A stretch of 18,066 nt of DNA from positions 86,242-104,307 of the forward strand of contig DDNC01000013.1 of the NCBI GenBank assembly GCA_002340985.1. Reading direction: 5' to 3'. The notes beneath the pieces are model-generated. The model was not told the DNA's origin. It ran no database searches and saw nothing but the letters and a program-made list of their open reading frames with translations. This document shows positions 6,489 to 14,900 of the stretch, piece by piece. Every line of letters begins with the position of its first letter. Position 1 is the first letter of the stretch. The position numbers and the translations under genes are program-made. Origin of the DNA: Firmicutes bacterium UBA2530 (lineage in GTDB: Bacteria > Bacillota > Clostridia > Tissierellales > Sedimentibacteraceae).

Positions 6489-7958
6489 TTAGGCCTTTAC
6501 ATATCTGAAACCACGGTGATTTGTGTCTTCATTAAACATTTCAGCAGGCTTTTCACCTGTAGCACCTCTTTCAGCTGCATTGTCTCTTTCATATGCACTG
6601 CATTTTTCACAACACGCCAGCCCCTGAGGAAAGGCGAAAATATTCAGAGGATCATATTTTTGTTTTATTTCTTTTAAATATTCCACGTGGCATCCGTAAT
6701 ATTCGTGTTTATAGCAGCAAAGTTCCCCATATGGAAAATTCACATAGGACCCTTCCGTAAGCGGAAGCAGGCACATGAGCTGTCTTCTTACCCATTCGGA
6801 ATTGATCTTCGCAAAATAATCATTCTCCCAAATGGTTTCAAGCCATATAATATAATGTGCCTTGCGGTGAAAAAAAGCGGTATCATTCACGCCGACTTCC
6901 GAAACACTTCCACCCAGTGCATACATAGACAGCCCTGCATAAACCGAGCCGGCAGACCGTTTCTGAATAAGCCCCACTATATCCTTGATTTCGCATTGGT
7001 TGAAACATTTATAAACAAATCGGCTGGCAGATTGAAATTTTTCAAATGCTGGGTATGAGCTTCCAAGTATGGTCACTGCCTCCAGAAAGCTAACATATTG
7101 TATATCGTAAACGGCACCCTTTATATCCAAAAAATCTTGGAGCATATGGGTCGCTTCCTCCGGCCTTCCGTAAAATATCCCTCTGACCAGCATGGACAGT
7201 CCGTCAGGCTCAGAATTGTATATTCTCGATATCAATGTTATTCGTTCATCCGCATCTGAAAGCCATTGTTGCCATGTTTGCAGAAACAGCTCCTGTGCAT
7301 GCTCTCCTGCATTACAGTAATCAATTTCAATCAGCGTTACATTTTGGATGCGTGGCGGAAGACTGAACGTTATGGAAACAATAACTCCGAAGTTACCTCC
7401 TCCTGCTCCTCTGCATGCCCAAAAAAGGTCCTCATTGCATGTGTTGTTTGCTCTTATGAGCCTGCCTTCATAATTCACCAGTTCTATTTCTTTAATACTG
7501 TCACACCCGAGGCCGAAATAACGGCAGGAAAGTCCCCAACCGCCTCCCAGCGCATACCCGCATACCCCGACGGTGGGGCAGGTACCTCCCGGAAATGGAT
7601 ATCCTCTTGAAGCCACACATTCATAAAGCTGCCTGTTTGTAACACCACCCTGCACACGTACCAAGCCTGATTCCTCATCCAACTCTATTGTGTTCATTTC
7701 ACTTACATCAACTACGAGGACACAATTTCCATTTGAATATCCCTCGTAATTATGACCTCCTCCGCGCACCCGCAGAGAAATATTGTTCCTCTGTGACCAT
7801 ACCACGGCGTCAGACACATCTTCAGCCGTACGACAATAATTAATCACTGAAGGATATTTCTGAACAGCATGGTTCCATCCTTGCCTGTCTTGGTTATACG
7901 AAGCATCGCAAGGCGTAACAACCCGGCCGCTTAATCCGAACAAAAAATTATCATCCAC
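6489..7958 (-). CDS. FAD-linked oxidoreductase, berberine bridge enzyme-like (bicovalent flavin)
   Basis: This 489-residue protein belongs to the vanillyl-alcohol-oxidase/PCMH flavoprotein fold. The FAD-binding domain occupies about residues 35-205, with RGGGHNYEGYS (65-75; His69 the expected 8-alpha-histidyl flavin link) and TCPTVG (126-131; Cys127 the expected 6-S-cysteinyl link). A substrate domain follows, and the C-terminal BBE segment is seen at about 407-446 (NFPYGEL, then IKQKYDPLNIF). Such enzymes oxidise sugars, alcohols or secondary-metabolite intermediates, with hydride passed to flavin; the substrate here is unknown. The start is a GTG at 7956-7958, with AGGAG seven bases upstream. 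The last 40 residues (Cys-rich ACCEKCSAYERD, then a charged tail) extend past the usual end. It is transcribed alone, between its own promoter region and terminator. Confidence 0.88.
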   Translation of the reverse strand: MDDNFLFGLSGRVVTPCDASYNQDRQGWNHAVQKYPSVINYCRTAEDVSDAVVWSQRNNISLRVRGGGHNYEGYSNGNCVLVVDVSEMNTIELDEESGLVRVQGGVTNRQLYECVASRGYPFPGGTCPTVGVCGYALGGGWGLSCRYFGLGCDSIKEIELVNYEGRLIRANNTCNEDLFWACRGAGGGNFGVIVSITFSLPPRIQNVTLIEIDYCNAGEHAQELFLQTWQQWLSDADERITLISRIYNSEPDGLSMLVRGIFYGRPEEATHMLQDFLDIKGAVYDIQYVSFLEAVTILGSSYPAFEKFQSASRFVYKCFNQCEIKDIVGLIQKRSAGSVYAGLSMYALGGSVSEVGVNDTAFFHRKAHYIIWLETIWENDYFAKINSEWVRRQLMCLLPLTEGSYVNFPYGELCCYKHEYYGCHVEYLKEIKQKYDPLNIFAFPQGLACCEKCSAYERDNAAERGATGEKPAEMFNEDTNHRGFRYVKA

Positions 7959-7978
7959 AAAATCGCTCCTTATTAAAG

Positions 7979-8008
7979 ATTGTACACTATCATATGTACA
8001 TATGTCCG
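7979..8008 (-). promoter_or_regulatory. Candidate promoter with internal palindrome, upstream of the FAD oxidoreductase
   Basis: On the minus strand CGGACA (8003-8008) and TACAAT (7979-7984) are 18 bases apart, giving a start near 7972 and a very short leader. The spacer contains the perfect 14-bp palindrome CATATGTACATATG (7991-8004), well placed for a repressor. More GTAC-containing words occur nearby (7982, 8013, 8033). No cognate regulator is identified. Confidence 0.4.
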
Positions 8009-8167
8009 AGATGTACCATAAAGAGGCAGTATGTACGGCAGAGCAGTACCAATAACAAAGGAATCAGCAAAATCAAGCATCTGCAAAATGATATGACTAC
8101 GGATTCCTTTCAATTCCCAATAGACTGTATGCGATGCTAAAATAATGTTCATCAATTTCTGTTATTG

Positions 8168-8196
8168 TTGACTTTTTTGTTTTGTTGACTTATACT
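8168..8196 (+). promoter_or_regulatory. Sigma-A-type promoter of the PAP2 phosphatase gene
   Basis: TTGACT (8168-8173) and TATACT (8191-8196) are separated by exactly 17 bases. A second TTGACT (8185-8190) lies directly before the -10 box. Transcription would start near 8203, leaving a leader of about 108 bases before the phosphatase ATG. Confidence 0.7.
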
Positions 8197-8242
8197 GTTC
8201 CGGAAGATGCTACGATGCACATTAACTACAAGCAACAGAGGG

Positions 8243-8314
8243 ATGAATATACGTGAAAATTCCAAACTTGGCAATAGTAAATATTTGTTTTTAACCGAAA
8301 GGAGAAAAATATGA
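8243..8314 (+). CDS. Possible 23-residue leader peptide overlapping the PAP2 start
   Basis: A short frame, MNIRENSKLGNSKYLFLTER plus three residues, starts at an ATG directly after CAGAGGG and ends in a TGA that overlaps the PAP2 ATG (ATGA). The purine run touches the ATG with almost no spacing, so independent initiation would be weak. The frame lies wholly inside the predicted mRNA leader. It could couple translation or be chance; the PAP2 gene has its own good ribosome binding site (AAAGGAG) within it. Confidence 0.25.
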   Translation: MNIRENSKLGNSKYLFLTERRKI

Positions 8315-8919
8315 TTAACAGACGAACTGTCCTGTTTGCGCTTACTCCAGTAATTTTATTCGCAATACTGGCTATATGCATTAATATGTCAATTCTTACG
8401 GGCTTTGAAGAATGGGTTTACGGCAAGGCTGCAGAAAATATGTCACCCGCTCTTACTTCCATAATGAAGAGGATTACACATATTGGCGATTCATCTGCTG
8501 TCATTGCATTTTGCCTGCTCTTACTTATAGCTCCAAAAACGAGAAAAACGGTGGCTCTTCCCGTTTCATCGGCACTTATAACTTCAGTTATGCTCAATGA
8601 GACACTCAAACACATTTTTGCAAGAAGCCGTCCGGATATTTTGCGGCTCATAAATGAAACAGGCTACAGCTTTCCCAGCGGACACGCAATGAACAATGCA
8701 ACCCTCTATACAATGCTCATTCTGCTTATAAACAGGTATGTACGCAATACCCACCTGAAGCTGACACTCTCCTCGATATGTGTTGCCCTCGCAGTTATGA
8801 TCGGATGCAGCCGTATTTATTTGGGAGTGCACTACGCAGGTGATGTATTGGGCGGATGGCTGCTGGGATCTGCGTTATCTGTGATTATCTATTCAATGTG
8901 GGAAAACAAGCTGGGTTAA
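8311..8919 (+). CDS. Membrane PAP2-family phosphatase
   Basis: A 202-residue membrane protein of the phosphatidic acid phosphatase type 2 superfamily, which removes phosphate from lipid phosphates such as undecaprenyl pyrophosphate or phosphatidic acid at the outer face of the membrane. All three catalytic motifs are present: KHIFARSRP (K-x6-RP, residues 100-108), FPSGH (121-125) and SRIYLGVHYAGD (167-178), with the catalytic histidines at 125 and 174. Hydrophobic segments lie at about 8-30, 62-74, 83-97, 132-142, 152-166 and 178-195. Length and layout match small BcrC/YodM-like enzymes, but the exact lipid substrate cannot be told. The ATG has AAAGGAG at six bases. It is the only plus-strand gene here and ends at a shared terminator. 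Confidence 0.9.
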   Translation: MINRRTVLFALTPVILFAILAICINMSILTGFEEWVYGKAAENMSPALTSIMKRITHIGDSSAVIAFCLLLLIAPKTRKTVALPVSSALITSVMLNETLKHIFARSRPDILRLINETGYSFPSGHAMNNATLYTMLILLINRYVRNTHLKLTLSSICVALAVMIGCSRIYLGVHYAGDVLGGWLLGSALSVIIYSMWENKLG

Positions 8920-8928
8920 AAAGCATAC

Positions 8929-8969
8929 TTAAAAAACGGCATAGCCGCTTAAGCTATCCCGTTTTTTAA
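8929..8969. terminator. Bidirectional terminator between converging PAP2 and AraC genes
   Basis: Arms TTAAAAAACGGCATAGC (8929-8945) and GCTATCCCGTTTTTTAA (8953-8969) pair over 17 positions with a single mismatch around a 7-base loop. A T6 run is present in each direction. It sits 10 bases after the PAP2 stop and 12 bases after the AraC stop, so it serves both. Confidence 0.88.
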
Positions 8970-8980
8970 TATCAGTCATT

Positions 8981-9844
8981 TCAATTTTTTTTACTTACAG
9001 GAATCCATATTTCGCAGAATAATTCCCCGTCACTTTGTGCCGGATACAATTCAAAATCTGTATCATCCAGCATAACATAGTCAGAACCCGGCAAGAAATC
9101 TTTAAATATTTTGTCCCACGTTTCCCCTATACAATCTTCACTTTCTCCATTGCAAGAGAACACTGCCCACGTAGTTGGCTTTACCTCCCATACACGGCAT
9201 CCGTCGGGAACAGCACTTCCATCATACAACATACCAATTCCGTATTCAAAGTACTCACTTTCCTTTGAGACCGGAGCACATGCACCATAAATATCATCAG
9301 AAACCGAATGCTTTCGCAATTCATCGAACACACCCTCTTCACCGCATCTCTTCCAAAAATCAGGTACATCACGATTCTCTCCATCATTAACAATTTCATT
9401 TCGAAATTGCTCTATTTTAGCAATAAGCTTAAACGGTACCCCCTCAACAACCTTGTAGTTCATAATTTTACCACCTTCCATAATTATTTTTAATATGAGG
9501 CGATTATATAATTTCAACTGCACACCTGATCTTTTTGCAGCACTTGGAGATATACCATGAAATCTGGAAAAAGCTTTTGTAAAGCTTTCAGGTGAATCAT
9601 ATCCATACTTATATGCCAAGTCAATAATTTTTGCATCTGACATAATAATTTCCTGCCCTGCCATTGACAGTCTTCGGTTACGAATATACTCACTCGCCGT
9701 TATCCCTGTAATCATGCTAAAAGTACGATGAAAGTGATAACTTGACATGTATACCTGTTTTGCTGCATCGTGATAACTGATGTCTTCCAATAAATTTTCT
9801 TCCATATACTGAATAGCTTTTTGAATAGTTGTTATGCAATCCAT
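8981..9844 (-). CDS. AraC-family regulator with GyrI-like effector-binding domain
   Basis: A 287-residue transcription regulator in two parts. Residues about 4-105 form the double helix-turn-helix of the AraC/XylS family (DAAKQVYMSSYHFHRTF, then IIDLAYKYGYDSPESFTKAF and FHGISPSAAKR). Residues about 128-287 form a GyrI-like/AraC_E_bind domain of the type found in Rob, SbmC and BmrR, ending in the characteristic CEIWIPV. Such proteins usually sense bulky or cationic small molecules and activate drug-resistance or stress genes; the ligand here is unknown. A GTG three codons upstream keeps the frame, but the ATG at 9842-9844 has GAGGTG six bases before it, so I start there. No efflux pump is adjacent; the methyltransferase lies upstream on the same strand and the PAP2 gene converges from below. 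Confidence 0.9.
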   Translation of the reverse strand: MDCITTIQKAIQYMEENLLEDISYHDAAKQVYMSSYHFHRTFSMITGITASEYIRNRRLSMAGQEIIMSDAKIIDLAYKYGYDSPESFTKAFSRFHGISPSAAKRSGVQLKLYNRLILKIIMEGGKIMNYKVVEGVPFKLIAKIEQFRNEIVNDGENRDVPDFWKRCGEEGVFDELRKHSVSDDIYGACAPVSKESEYFEYGIGMLYDGSAVPDGCRVWEVKPTTWAVFSCNGESEDCIGETWDKIFKDFLPGSDYVMLDDTDFELYPAQSDGELFCEIWIPVSKKN

Positions 9845-9863
9845 TTTTCTCACCTCTATTTAT

Positions 9864-9869
9864 ATTATA
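9864..9869 (-). promoter_or_regulatory. Candidate -10 box of the AraC-family gene
   Basis: A perfect TATAAT on the minus strand lies 20 bases upstream of the ATG. No -35 match is found at 16-18 bases (AGGAAA there), so the promoter may be weak or depend on an activator. Confidence 0.4.
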
Positions 9870-9958
9870 GAAGAATTTATTTTCTTTTTCCTGACCTAAC
9901 TTGCTTGATTATGGCAGTTGTTACAAATACCTTTGAATATCCTTGATTTCCTTAAGGT

Positions 9959-10561
9959 TTATCTTTTAGAATCGAGGATAAACAAGGATGCATCTTGATT
10001 CATGAATATTTTATTGCCCGTATAAAATGTTTCAGATTTAATATCTTTAAATCCTATTTTAGTCATAAGCTGAACGAGCTCTTCCTGAACAAATCCGTTG
10101 TGAACCTTGTCTGAAATAACTTTTTCATTTTTATTAAAATCTACTATCAGCAGATGCCCTTTAGGGTTCAGCACTTCATACAACCTTGATAAAATGGGCT
10201 CTATATCATTAATGTGAAGCAGCACCTGAACCATAAAAATATAATCCGCATGTATATGAGTCCCGGCTTCAGTTTCAAAATCAAAGCATATGGTGCTTGC
10301 ATTTTGAATATTAGAGTCAGCAATTTTTTTATTTATCTGTTCAAGCATATTTTGAGATGTATCCAAAAAAATTACGCTGTTGAAGTCATTCAGCAGCTCC
10401 ATGCCGACAAGACCTGTTCCGCATCCAAAATCAATGGCACTTTTATCTTTGCCATTTACTATGTATTCACGAATAGCATCAGCCGATATTCTTGCTATTT
10501 TAATTCTTTCAGGAATATCATATTTATTTGCCATTGCCTCAAAAATATCTGTATTACCCAT
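9959..10561 (-). CDS. Class I SAM-dependent methyltransferase
   Basis: A 200-residue cytoplasmic methyltransferase. Motif I AIDFGCGTG (42-50) binds S-adenosylmethionine, FLDTSQNML (65-73) supplies the acidic residue that holds the ribose, and ADYIFMVQVLLHI (105-117) and LNPKGHLLIVDF (131-142) are motifs IV and V-like. The fold resembles small UbiE/Tam-type enzymes, but the methyl acceptor cannot be inferred. The frame is open 23 codons further upstream, but the ATG at 10559-10561 follows GGAGG at six bases (GGAGGAAAAGCA), which settles the start. It lies 114 bases upstream of the AraC gene on the same strand; the AraC gene has its own -10 box, so co-transcription is possible but not certain. 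Confidence 0.88.
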   Translation of the reverse strand: MGNTDIFEAMANKYDIPERIKIARISADAIREYIVNGKDKSAIDFGCGTGLVGMELLNDFNSVIFLDTSQNMLEQINKKIADSNIQNASTICFDFETEAGTHIHADYIFMVQVLLHINDIEPILSRLYEVLNPKGHLLIVDFNKNEKVISDKVHNGFVQEELVQLMTKIGFKDIKSETFYTGNKIFMNQDASLFILDSKR

Positions 10562-10595
10562 TGCTTTTCCTCCAATGCCTTCTGCATTTTTTATT

Positions 10596-10604
10596 ATTTT
10601 ACCA
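10596..10604 (-). promoter_or_regulatory. Candidate extended -10 promoter of the methyltransferase gene
   Basis: On the minus strand TGGTAAAAT gives an extended -10 element (TG-N-TAAAAT) about 35 bases upstream of the ATG. There is no clear -35 box. The inverted repeat at 10629-10654 lies just upstream, roughly at -40 to -65. Confidence 0.45.
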
Positions 10605-10628
10605 CAGACACAACAAAAAAGACACGAC

Positions 10629-10654
10629 AAACGTCACACAATTTCCAGACGTTT
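10629..10654. repeat. Inverted repeat upstream of the methyltransferase promoter
   Basis: AAACGTC and GACGTTT are exact 7-base inverted half-sites separated by 12 bases, with centres 19 bases apart (about two helical turns). The position just upstream of an extended -10 promoter that lacks a -35 box would suit an activator. No binding protein is assigned. The rest of the gap, about 10655-10798, shows nothing convincing. Confidence 0.45.
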
Positions 10655-10798
10655 CTCCACCTATTCAGCCAATGCTTCTTTTAAATCCGAAAACAACCTT
10701 TGATGCGTATATCGGTTATAAAACGGAAATGACTTGTCTTCTTAGGAATAATTTATATTCAATAGCACTTATAACTTAGATTTGGAGCATCTCACAAA

Positions 10799-10833
10799 AT
10801 AAAAACAGCCCGATATCTTTATTGATTCGGACC
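10799..10833 (-). terminator. Probable terminator of the nitrilase-family gene
   Basis: On the minus strand GGTCCGAATC and GATATCGGGCT pair as a stem with one bulged base and two G-U pairs around a 6-base loop. GTTTTTATTTT follows. It begins 11 bases after the stop codon of the amidohydrolase gene. Confidence 0.5.
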
Positions 10834-10844
10834 ATTTTATATTT

Positions 10845-11726
10845 CTAATTTATTTTGTAATTGAAGTTCAATGGGTCATATCCCAAAAATTCATCATATA
10901 AATCTAACCTTCTGTCATTCTTTGACGAATTGTACTTATTTATCCCGTGAGCTCTCACCTTAGCAAAATTGCAATTTCCATATATAATTTGCTCTGTGTC
11001 ATCTGCAGGTCCGGCTATGGGGATACCAGCCGTTCTTACTATCAGGCTTTTCCCTGGGAATTCCATATCTCTTTCTATTCCAACTCTGTCAGCAGCGGCA
11101 ACGTATATTCCGTTTGAATGTGCAGCCGCCATGGCAAGAACCGGTCCGAAATTTTTCATATTATCCGGCAGACTGTCTATGGTGACCCAATTCGTTGGGA
11201 CACATACAATATCCGCTCCCTGCGCGGCGAGAATCCTGTATGTTTCCGGAAACCACATGTCGTAGCATATTACAATCCCAATCCTACCTATAGGTGTGTG
11301 AAATACCGGAAGCCCGAGATTCCCTGGCTCAAACCAAAGAAACTCCTCCTCCCACAGGTGAAGCTTTCTATATTTTCCAATCAACCCCTCCGGACCAATC
11401 AGCACCGCAGTATTGTATAGGTCAGCACCATCAATTTCCGTAATCCCTGAAACAATGTATACATTTCTGTCGCAGGCAGCCTTATACCATGCTTTTACGC
11501 TTTCACTGTCTTTCAGATTTTCAGCAAGCTGAATGGCTTCCTCCTTATTATCAAAATTGTACCCCGAATTAGCCATTTCCGGCAGCACTATAAGCTTAGC
11601 TCCGTTATCCGCGGCTTCATTTATCATTCGCACAGACTTACTGATATTTGCCGCTATGTCTCCTATTTTAACATCCATTTGCAAGCATGCGACCTTAACA
11701 TCCAATTTCTTTTTCTTATTTTCCAC
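10845..11726 (-). CDS. Carbon-nitrogen hydrolase (nitrilase superfamily)
   Basis: A 293-residue cytoplasmic enzyme of the nitrilase/amidase superfamily, which hydrolyses C-N bonds in amides, carbamoyl compounds or, more rarely, nitriles through a Glu-Lys-Cys triad. The triad is visible: Glu50 in LPEMANSGY, Lys121 in GKYRKLHLW and Cys154 in IVICYDMWFPE. The alpha-beta-beta-alpha core spans about residues 9-265. The closest general resemblance is to aliphatic amidohydrolases acting on omega-amino or N-carbamoyl amides, but I cannot name the substrate. The start is a GTG at 11724-11726 behind AGGAGG at five bases. It has its own promoter about 150 bases upstream, so it is probably separate from the chelatase operon that precedes it on the same strand. 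Confidence 0.9.
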   Translation of the reverse strand: MENKKKKLDVKVACLQMDVKIGDIAANISKSVRMINEAADNGAKLIVLPEMANSGYNFDNKEEAIQLAENLKDSESVKAWYKAACDRNVYIVSGITEIDGADLYNTAVLIGPEGLIGKYRKLHLWEEEFLWFEPGNLGLPVFHTPIGRIGIVICYDMWFPETYRILAAQGADIVCVPTNWVTIDSLPDNMKNFGPVLAMAAAHSNGIYVAAADRVGIERDMEFPGKSLIVRTAGIPIAGPADDTEQIIYGNCNFAKVRAHGINKYNSSKNDRRLDLYDEFLGYDPLNFNYKIN

Positions 11727-11872
11727 TTCGTCCTCCTAAATTAATTAACATTCCGCTTTTTCTGTAACAAGTGCAGTTTCTAATGTAGATGAAGTTATTT
11801 CCAGAAGATATCCAAAGGTATATAAAATAGGAAGCAGCATAAAAATAAATTGCAGCTCCCCCTACCAATAAC

Positions 11873-11900
11873 ATTATACCAAATATTAGAAACAAATCAA
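11873..11900 (-). promoter_or_regulatory. Sigma-A-type promoter of the nitrilase-family gene
   Basis: On the minus strand TTGATT (11895-11900) and a perfect TATAAT (11873-11878) are separated by 16 bases. The start would be near 11866, which leaves an untranslated leader of about 140 bases before the GTG. I see no known riboswitch fold in that leader. Confidence 0.65.
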
Positions 11901-11931
11901 CCCTTGTTGGAAAATAGAAAGCTGCATACAT

Positions 11932-11969
11932 AAAACAAAAAGACTATCCGCGAATTTCCAAATACGTCT
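11932..11969 (-). terminator. Possible terminator after cobN
   Basis: On the minus strand AGACGTAT and ATAGTCT (11962-11969 and 11941-11947) form a 7-bp stem with one bulge, followed by TTTTGTTTT. The stem begins within the cobN stop codon. The stem is short and the loop large, so the call is tentative, but the nitrilase promoter just downstream makes a transcript end here likely. Confidence 0.45.
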
Positions 11970-14900
11970 ACTTCGATTCCAAATCTGCCTCATTGTCAAG
12001 ATAATGCCTTATGAGCTTCCGATGCTGCTCTTCATCAGCCTGCCAGAGACATCTGTCAATGGCTTCCAGAAGCCTTTCGATTATGTTTTGTGCCGCCCAT
12101 GGATTGGCTTCCTTCAGCCATTGGCTGTATTCTTCATTTTCAATAAACGACTCATTTATTTTTTGATACGTTAAGTCATCAATTACTTCGGTGGTTGCAT
12201 CCCAGCCGAATACATAATCAATGGTGCTTGAAAGGTCTGTGGCACCCTTGAAGCCATGCTTTTTAAGTGCATTGTGCCACCTCGGATTTAAAAGCTTCGT
12301 CCTGATGACAAATCTTGTTTCTTCCTGAATACTTCTTAAATTCAGAAATTGAGGGTTTGAGGAATCGCCTATATAACCATTTATGCTCTTACCTCCTAAA
12401 ATCTCAGAGGCCGCTACCATTCCCCCAAGATACGAATAGTTGTCGTCATTGGCAATTACATCCGTTTCTTTTGTGTCGATAGTTTTTACTGCCATATTCA
12501 AGCCTGCCAGCCTCTTTTTGAAAATGGCCGTTTCTTTCTCACCAAACACCTTGTTTCCATAAGCATATCCGCCGAACTCAGCGTACATGGCGGCAATATC
12601 CTTTTTGTCCTTCCAGTCCTTTCCGTTAATCAGAGTATTTACTCCCGTTCCGTATGCACCGGGCTTTGCACTGAAAATCCGGTAGCTGCTGGACCTGAAG
12701 GCTTCCTCTGCAGTCCTTCCGGACTGAAGGACTTCCTGCATATCCTCATTTACATGCTTTTTGATAAAGTTCATTCCCTCGGGCTCATCAAGCTTGGCAA
12801 TACGGCAAATTACATTGTCCAGCTTTTCCACTATGTTCGAAAAGGCATCTCTGAAAAATCCCGTAATGCGCATAGTAACGTCTATCCTTGGACGGTTGAG
12901 CTCGCTGTATGCAATCGGTTCAAAAGCTTTAATGTTGTTGCCGCCTCTTTGCCATACGGGCCGAGCACCAATCAGTGATAAAATTTGTGCAACTTCCTCA
13001 CCCTTTGTACGTATAGTGGGACTTCCAAACAGAGCTATTCCGACACTCTCCGGATACCTGCCTTCATTTTCCGCAAGGAAGCGCTCAACAAGCATATCAG
13101 CCAGTTTCTCACCTGTTTTCCATGCAGACTGCGTGGGAATCATGTTTGGGTTCAGTGTGTAGAAATTTCGCCCGGTGGGAAGTATTTCCGTCTGTCCCCT
13201 TGTTGGCGCACCGGACGGACCTGTTGGAACAAATTTCCCTTTCAATCCTTCCATCAGGTTTGTAATTTCATCACTTGTTTGAATTAATTTTGGAAGTATT
13301 TCTTTCTTTATGTAGTTTGCAGCATCTGTCAAGGTCTGTGATTTTGAAACAATCTGCGGATAGGGACTTCCATCCAGGCAGCAGCGAATAAGGTCTTCCT
13401 GAGCCTCCTTCACCGCAGCGAGTGCTTCGGACACAGACTGTTTATCGGTCAATGTACCCCCTGCTCTTTCCTTCATCATTTTTTCCAAGTTGTAGCCAAG
13501 AGCCTCAGAAACTGCTTCTCTAAGAGAAGGATGCTCTTCTGAAGAAACCCGGGTAAGAGCAGCTACAAAATCTACTAAGTCCTGACCCTCCGGGCATTTC
13601 CCCAAAATATGAAGCCCGTTATTTATGAGTGTTTCTTTCATTTCTTCAAGATAGCTATGGGCTTCTGATACCTTCTCATCAATTGACTCAATATTCTCGA
13701 AATCCAGCACAAGCCCCGTCTCTTCAAATGATTTATCCAATTCAGCCTTAAATTCTTCACTTATTTCTCTGTTGTATTGGGCGTTGTCCATATACTCGTT
13801 GATTAAAGAGCTTAATCTCTCATAAGCATCATACAGCTCAGCCTCTCGCATAGGCGGCTCCAGATGACCTATGATGCATGCATTGCTTCTACGTTTTGCC
13901 TGGGTTCCTTCACCGGGATTGTTGATAATATATGGATAAAAATTAGGCAGCGTGTCTATTGCACAATCAGGATGGCACTGATTCGACAGAGCTATCGCCT
14001 TTCCCGGAAGCCATTCCAGCGAGCCATGCTTTCCCATATGAATGACTGCATCTGCTCCGAAATGATGCCTAATCCACTGATAGTAGGCGTAATAATGATG
14101 TCCCATTGGTATATCAGGGCTGTGATATGCGGAGCTTGCATCCATTGCCTGGTTTCTCTGGGGCTGTATTCCGATAAATATGTTGCCGTTGATTATTCCG
14201 GGTATTAAAATATCTCCTTTATTCCCTGCACCCTCGCAGGTCATACACTCTCCTGTCGGCTCTCCCCAATAACCATCCATCTTTTCTCTTACATGAGCGT
14301 CCAAAGCTTCGTAATGTGTACTGTAATCACTCTCCGTCATGCGAATTGTTTTATTTAACTGCGCCTCTGTTTGCCATTTTTCATCGTTGGTACAGTGCTG
14401 AAAAACAGCATCCATGAGCTCCCGTGTATTTTCATAGATTTTATCCACCTTATAGCCGATGTTTTTTAAATTTTTCAGAATTTCAATTATACTCTGCTGA
14501 GTATCAAGACCAAAGGCGCACCCGATAGTTTCATTTTTAGGCGGATAGTTGTGCATAATAATTGCAATTTTCTTTTCGGCATTGTCTGCACGCCTCAGTC
14601 TTGAATATTGGAGCGCCAGCATTGCCATTTTATCAACCCGTTCTTTGACAGGACAATAGGAAACAAGGTCAAAACCCGTTTCCGGGTCCTTTTTGACTTC
14701 CTTTGTTGCTACAGGCAGGGCTACAATAACACCGTCCATCTCAGGCAGAGCCACATTAATAGTCAGTGTAGAAGGGGGGAGCCCATATGCCTCCTTGCTC
14801 CATATGTTGCAGCTGTCTGTAATCATAAGCCCTTGCAGTACAGGCACATCTATTGCCTGAAGAAACCGCCTGTCTGACCTTCCGTTAGAAAACATAACAA

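Larger units (their letters stand above)
7959..8310. other. Divergent intergenic region between FAD oxidoreductase and PAP2 genes
   Basis: This 352-base stretch holds the candidate minus-strand promoter and palindrome near 7979-8008, the plus-strand promoter at 8168-8196, and a possible 23-codon leader frame at 8243-8314. Between about 8035 and 8165 I see no convincing gene, repeat or structured RNA; an open frame on the minus strand there has no ribosome binding site. Confidence 0.6.

Noticed and set aside
7973..8155. A 60-codon open frame on the minus strand between the FAD oxidoreductase and PAP2 genes
   Set aside because: No ribosome binding site precedes its TTG or ATG, it overlaps the predicted oxidoreductase promoter, and the product resembles no family I know.
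9945..9960. CCTTAAGG palindrome and nearby CCTT/AAGG words as a terminator after the methyltransferase
   Set aside because: The stem would be only four base pairs and there is no T-tract; I see no real terminator between this gene and the AraC gene.
11716..11931. A 71-codon open frame on the minus strand with two hydrophobic stretches, running into the nitrilase start
   Set aside because: It has no ribosome binding site, contains the nitrilase promoter inside it and overlaps the possible cobN terminator; the hydrophobic reading comes from A/T-rich DNA.
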